Assembly (NCBI GenBank): GCA_021545665.1
Contig: JAJRTX010000018.1
Span: forward strand, 1-22,878
DNA from: Zetaproteobacteria bacterium
Lineage (GTDB): Bacteria > Pseudomonadota > Zetaproteobacteria > Mariprofundales > Mariprofundaceae
Direction of reading: 5' to 3'
DNA length: 22,878 nucleotides
The notes below the pieces were generated by a model, which had not been told where the DNA came from, made no database searches, and was given only the letters and a program-made list of their open reading frames with translations. Shown here in pieces: positions 21,621-22,878 of this stretch. The position numbers and the translations under genes are program-made. The first letter of the stretch is position 1, and every line of letters starts with the position of its first letter.

Positions 21621-22682
21621 ATGAAAACTTCTGGTTCATTACAGCTAAACAGGTACAGGCATTTATGGTTTATTATGCTGTTTTCTTCTATTCTTGTTCT
21701 ACCTGTATCTGCATTGGCAACAGGCAGGATCATGTCTCCCGATGGCACTCAATATGTCAGTAAGGAAAAACTGATCGGTATACTGAGTAAAGAAACCGGA
21801 CTGCCAGTCGCCGAACTTCGTTTGATTATGAAATCAGCCACCTTTTCACCTGGAATCATCAAACGAATGACTACGCCATGGGAAGCTCGGCCTTACGCAA
21901 AATATCGCCCTCTGTTTATTAAAACACGCATGAAAGACAAGGGGCGCGCCTACATCAAAGAACATTATTTACTGTTTGCCAGCATAGAAAAGAAATATCA
22001 GGTTGATGCGGAGATTATCGCAGCCATTCTCGGTATTGAAACCAGATTTGGCGATGCACATGGTAAAAACCCCATCCTTGATTCTCTTTACACCCTGTCC
22101 ACCGGTTATCCGAGACGAGCTGATTTTTTTCGCAAACAACTGGGTGCAATTATTCAGATCAGCCGTCAGGACAAGCTCAAACTGAAAGACCTTAAAGGCT
22201 CGTACGCCGGAGCTTTCGGTTCAATCCAGTTTATACCTACCTCCTTTCGCGATTATGCTGTCGACGAGGATGGCGATGGTGTTCGTGATGTATTCAAATC
22301 CTATCCGGACATTATTGGCAGCGTAGCCAATTATTTTCATAAACATGGCTGGCAACATGGACGCCCTTCGGCCTACTGGCTGCCTGTTAATGCGAAGATC
22401 ACACCGGCATGGCGCAAACGTGCCGGTGGCAAACTGAATTACTGGGTAACACTTGCTGATTTGAGATCATCCATGCCTGCCGTTTTTTCCCGTATACCCG
22501 CTCCATGGCGGGATAATGACAAGGTGAGTATCATTGAAATGAAAACAGGAAAAGGCAGGCAACTGGCGCTGGTTCACTATAACTTTCATGTCATCATGCG
22601 CTACAATCCATCTTTTAATTATGCCATGGCAGTTACAGAAATTGCATCTATGCTGGAGAGAAAAACATTCGCTGTCGACTGA
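21621..22682 (+). CDS. mltB: Lytic murein transglycosylase B
   Basis: MltB cleaves peptidoglycan between MurNAc and GlcNAc. The 353-residue protein has a hydrophobic signal segment (WFIMLFSSILVLPVSALA, about residues 16-33). The catalytic glutamate is Glu140 in AAILGIETRFGD. Other motifs are SLYTLSTGYPRRADFFRKQLGA, LKGSYAGAFGSIQFIPTSFRDYAVDEDGDG (substrate and calcium-type loop) and VHYNFHVIMRYNPSFNYAMAV, typical of the family end. No lipobox cysteine is present, so it is likely soluble in the periplasm or anchored by its signal helix. No clear ribosome binding site precedes this ATG, so a later start is possible. It is followed by rlpA, a common pairing. Confidence 0.94.
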   Translation: MKTSGSLQLNRYRHLWFIMLFSSILVLPVSALATGRIMSPDGTQYVSKEKLIGILSKETGLPVAELRLIMKSATFSPGIIKRMTTPWEARPYAKYRPLFIKTRMKDKGRAYIKEHYLLFASIEKKYQVDAEIIAAILGIETRFGDAHGKNPILDSLYTLSTGYPRRADFFRKQLGAIIQISRQDKLKLKDLKGSYAGAFGSIQFIPTSFRDYAVDEDGDGVRDVFKSYPDIIGSVANYFHKHGWQHGRPSAYWLPVNAKITPAWRKRAGGKLNYWVTLADLRSSMPAVFSRIPAPWRDNDKVSIIEMKTGKGRQLALVHYNFHVIMRYNPSFNYAMAVTEIASMLERKTFAVD

Positions 22683-22878
22683 TTGCAGTAATTATTTGGG
22701 CCATTCTGTCCGGCTTCTTTATCAGTGGCTGTTCAACGAAAGTGGTACAAGATTCATCACCACCGACCCGGCATAAGGATCAGGTTCCCGGCCTGCCTGA
22801 TGGTGCTGGTGGCCTTTATAAAGTTGGCAAGCCATACAAGGTCGCTGGTCACTGGTATCGCCCTGTAGATAATGCCAT
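22667..22878 (+). CDS. rlpA: RlpA-like septal ring lipoprotein, start only (runs off the window)
   Basis: The frame is open to the window edge (70 residues). The visible part is a lipoprotein signal, RCRLIAVIIWAILSGFFISGC, with the lipobox I-S-G-C and lipidation at residue 22. A polar linker follows, then GGLYKVGKPYKVAGHWYRP, the opening of the RlpA double-psi beta barrel. RlpA is a peptidoglycan-acting lipoprotein that often follows mltB. No ATG, GTG or TTG exists in this frame after the stop at 22616. The ATT at 22667 has GGAGAG exactly 6 nt upstream and gives a basic n-region, so I take it as the start. A CTG at 22679 is the alternative. Confidence 0.78.
   Translation, partial: MRCRLIAVIIWAILSGFFISGCSTKVVQDSSPPTRHKDQVPGLPDGAGGLYKVGKPYKVAGHWYRPVDNA

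Overview
This window is mostly core bacterial chromosome from what looks like a proteobacterium. The gene content and orders (ribE-ribBA-ribH-nusB; rlmN...pilW-like-rodZ; a divergent isoaspartate-methyltransferase relative; mltB-rlpA) fit gamma- or zeta-proteobacteria. A zetaproteobacterium such as Mariprofundus is my guess, with low confidence, because no rRNA or species marker is present. Three accessory patches interrupt the core: 1-2199, 11905-13840 and 16241-16846.

Layout. (1) 1-749: mobile-element debris. Two IS21-like terminal repeats abut the C-terminal remnant of a REP-associated (Y1/RAYT-type) transposase, followed by a decayed short-repeat patch. (2) 750-2199, plus strand: an FMN-binding PNPOx-like flavoprotein and a radical SAM protein with a cysteine-rich tail, 4 nt apart, of unknown joint function. 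(3) 2174-5320, minus strand: the oxidative pentose phosphate operon gnd-zwf-pgl, with overlapping genes and a short, probably NAD-preferring Gnd. (4) 5627-8609, minus strand: the riboflavin operon ribE-ribBA-ribH-nusB, with no FMN riboswitch space and a large stem-loop directly before the nusB ribosome binding site. (5) 8673-10756, plus strand: recQ and a 64-residue His-rich exported membrane peptide. (6) 10768-11904, minus strand: a class V PLP enzyme behind a perfect inverted repeat.

(7) 12227-13723, minus strand: an AT-rich three-gene cassette of unrecognised proteins with its own promoter candidate. The last gene is broken by an 8-bp near-tandem duplication whose removal restores a convincing C-terminus. 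This is the best candidate for something undescribed. (8) 13865-16213, minus strand: an overlapping operon of an ATP-grasp protein and two glycosyltransferases of the TIGR04283/TIGR04282 families. (9) 16241-16846: no gene; it holds 20-bp direct repeats and a 12-C tract near the start of rlmN. (10) 16847-22878, plus strand: rlmN, mtnP, a PilW-like TPR lipoprotein, rodZ, a PIMT-like methyltransferase, mltB and the beginning of rlpA, which appears to use an ATT start codon.

Functionally the window combines NAD(P)H and pentose supply, flavin synthesis, DNA repair, rRNA/tRNA methylation, methylthioadenosine salvage, and pilus, cell-shape and peptidoglycan functions. All assignments come from reading motifs by eye; no database search was possible.
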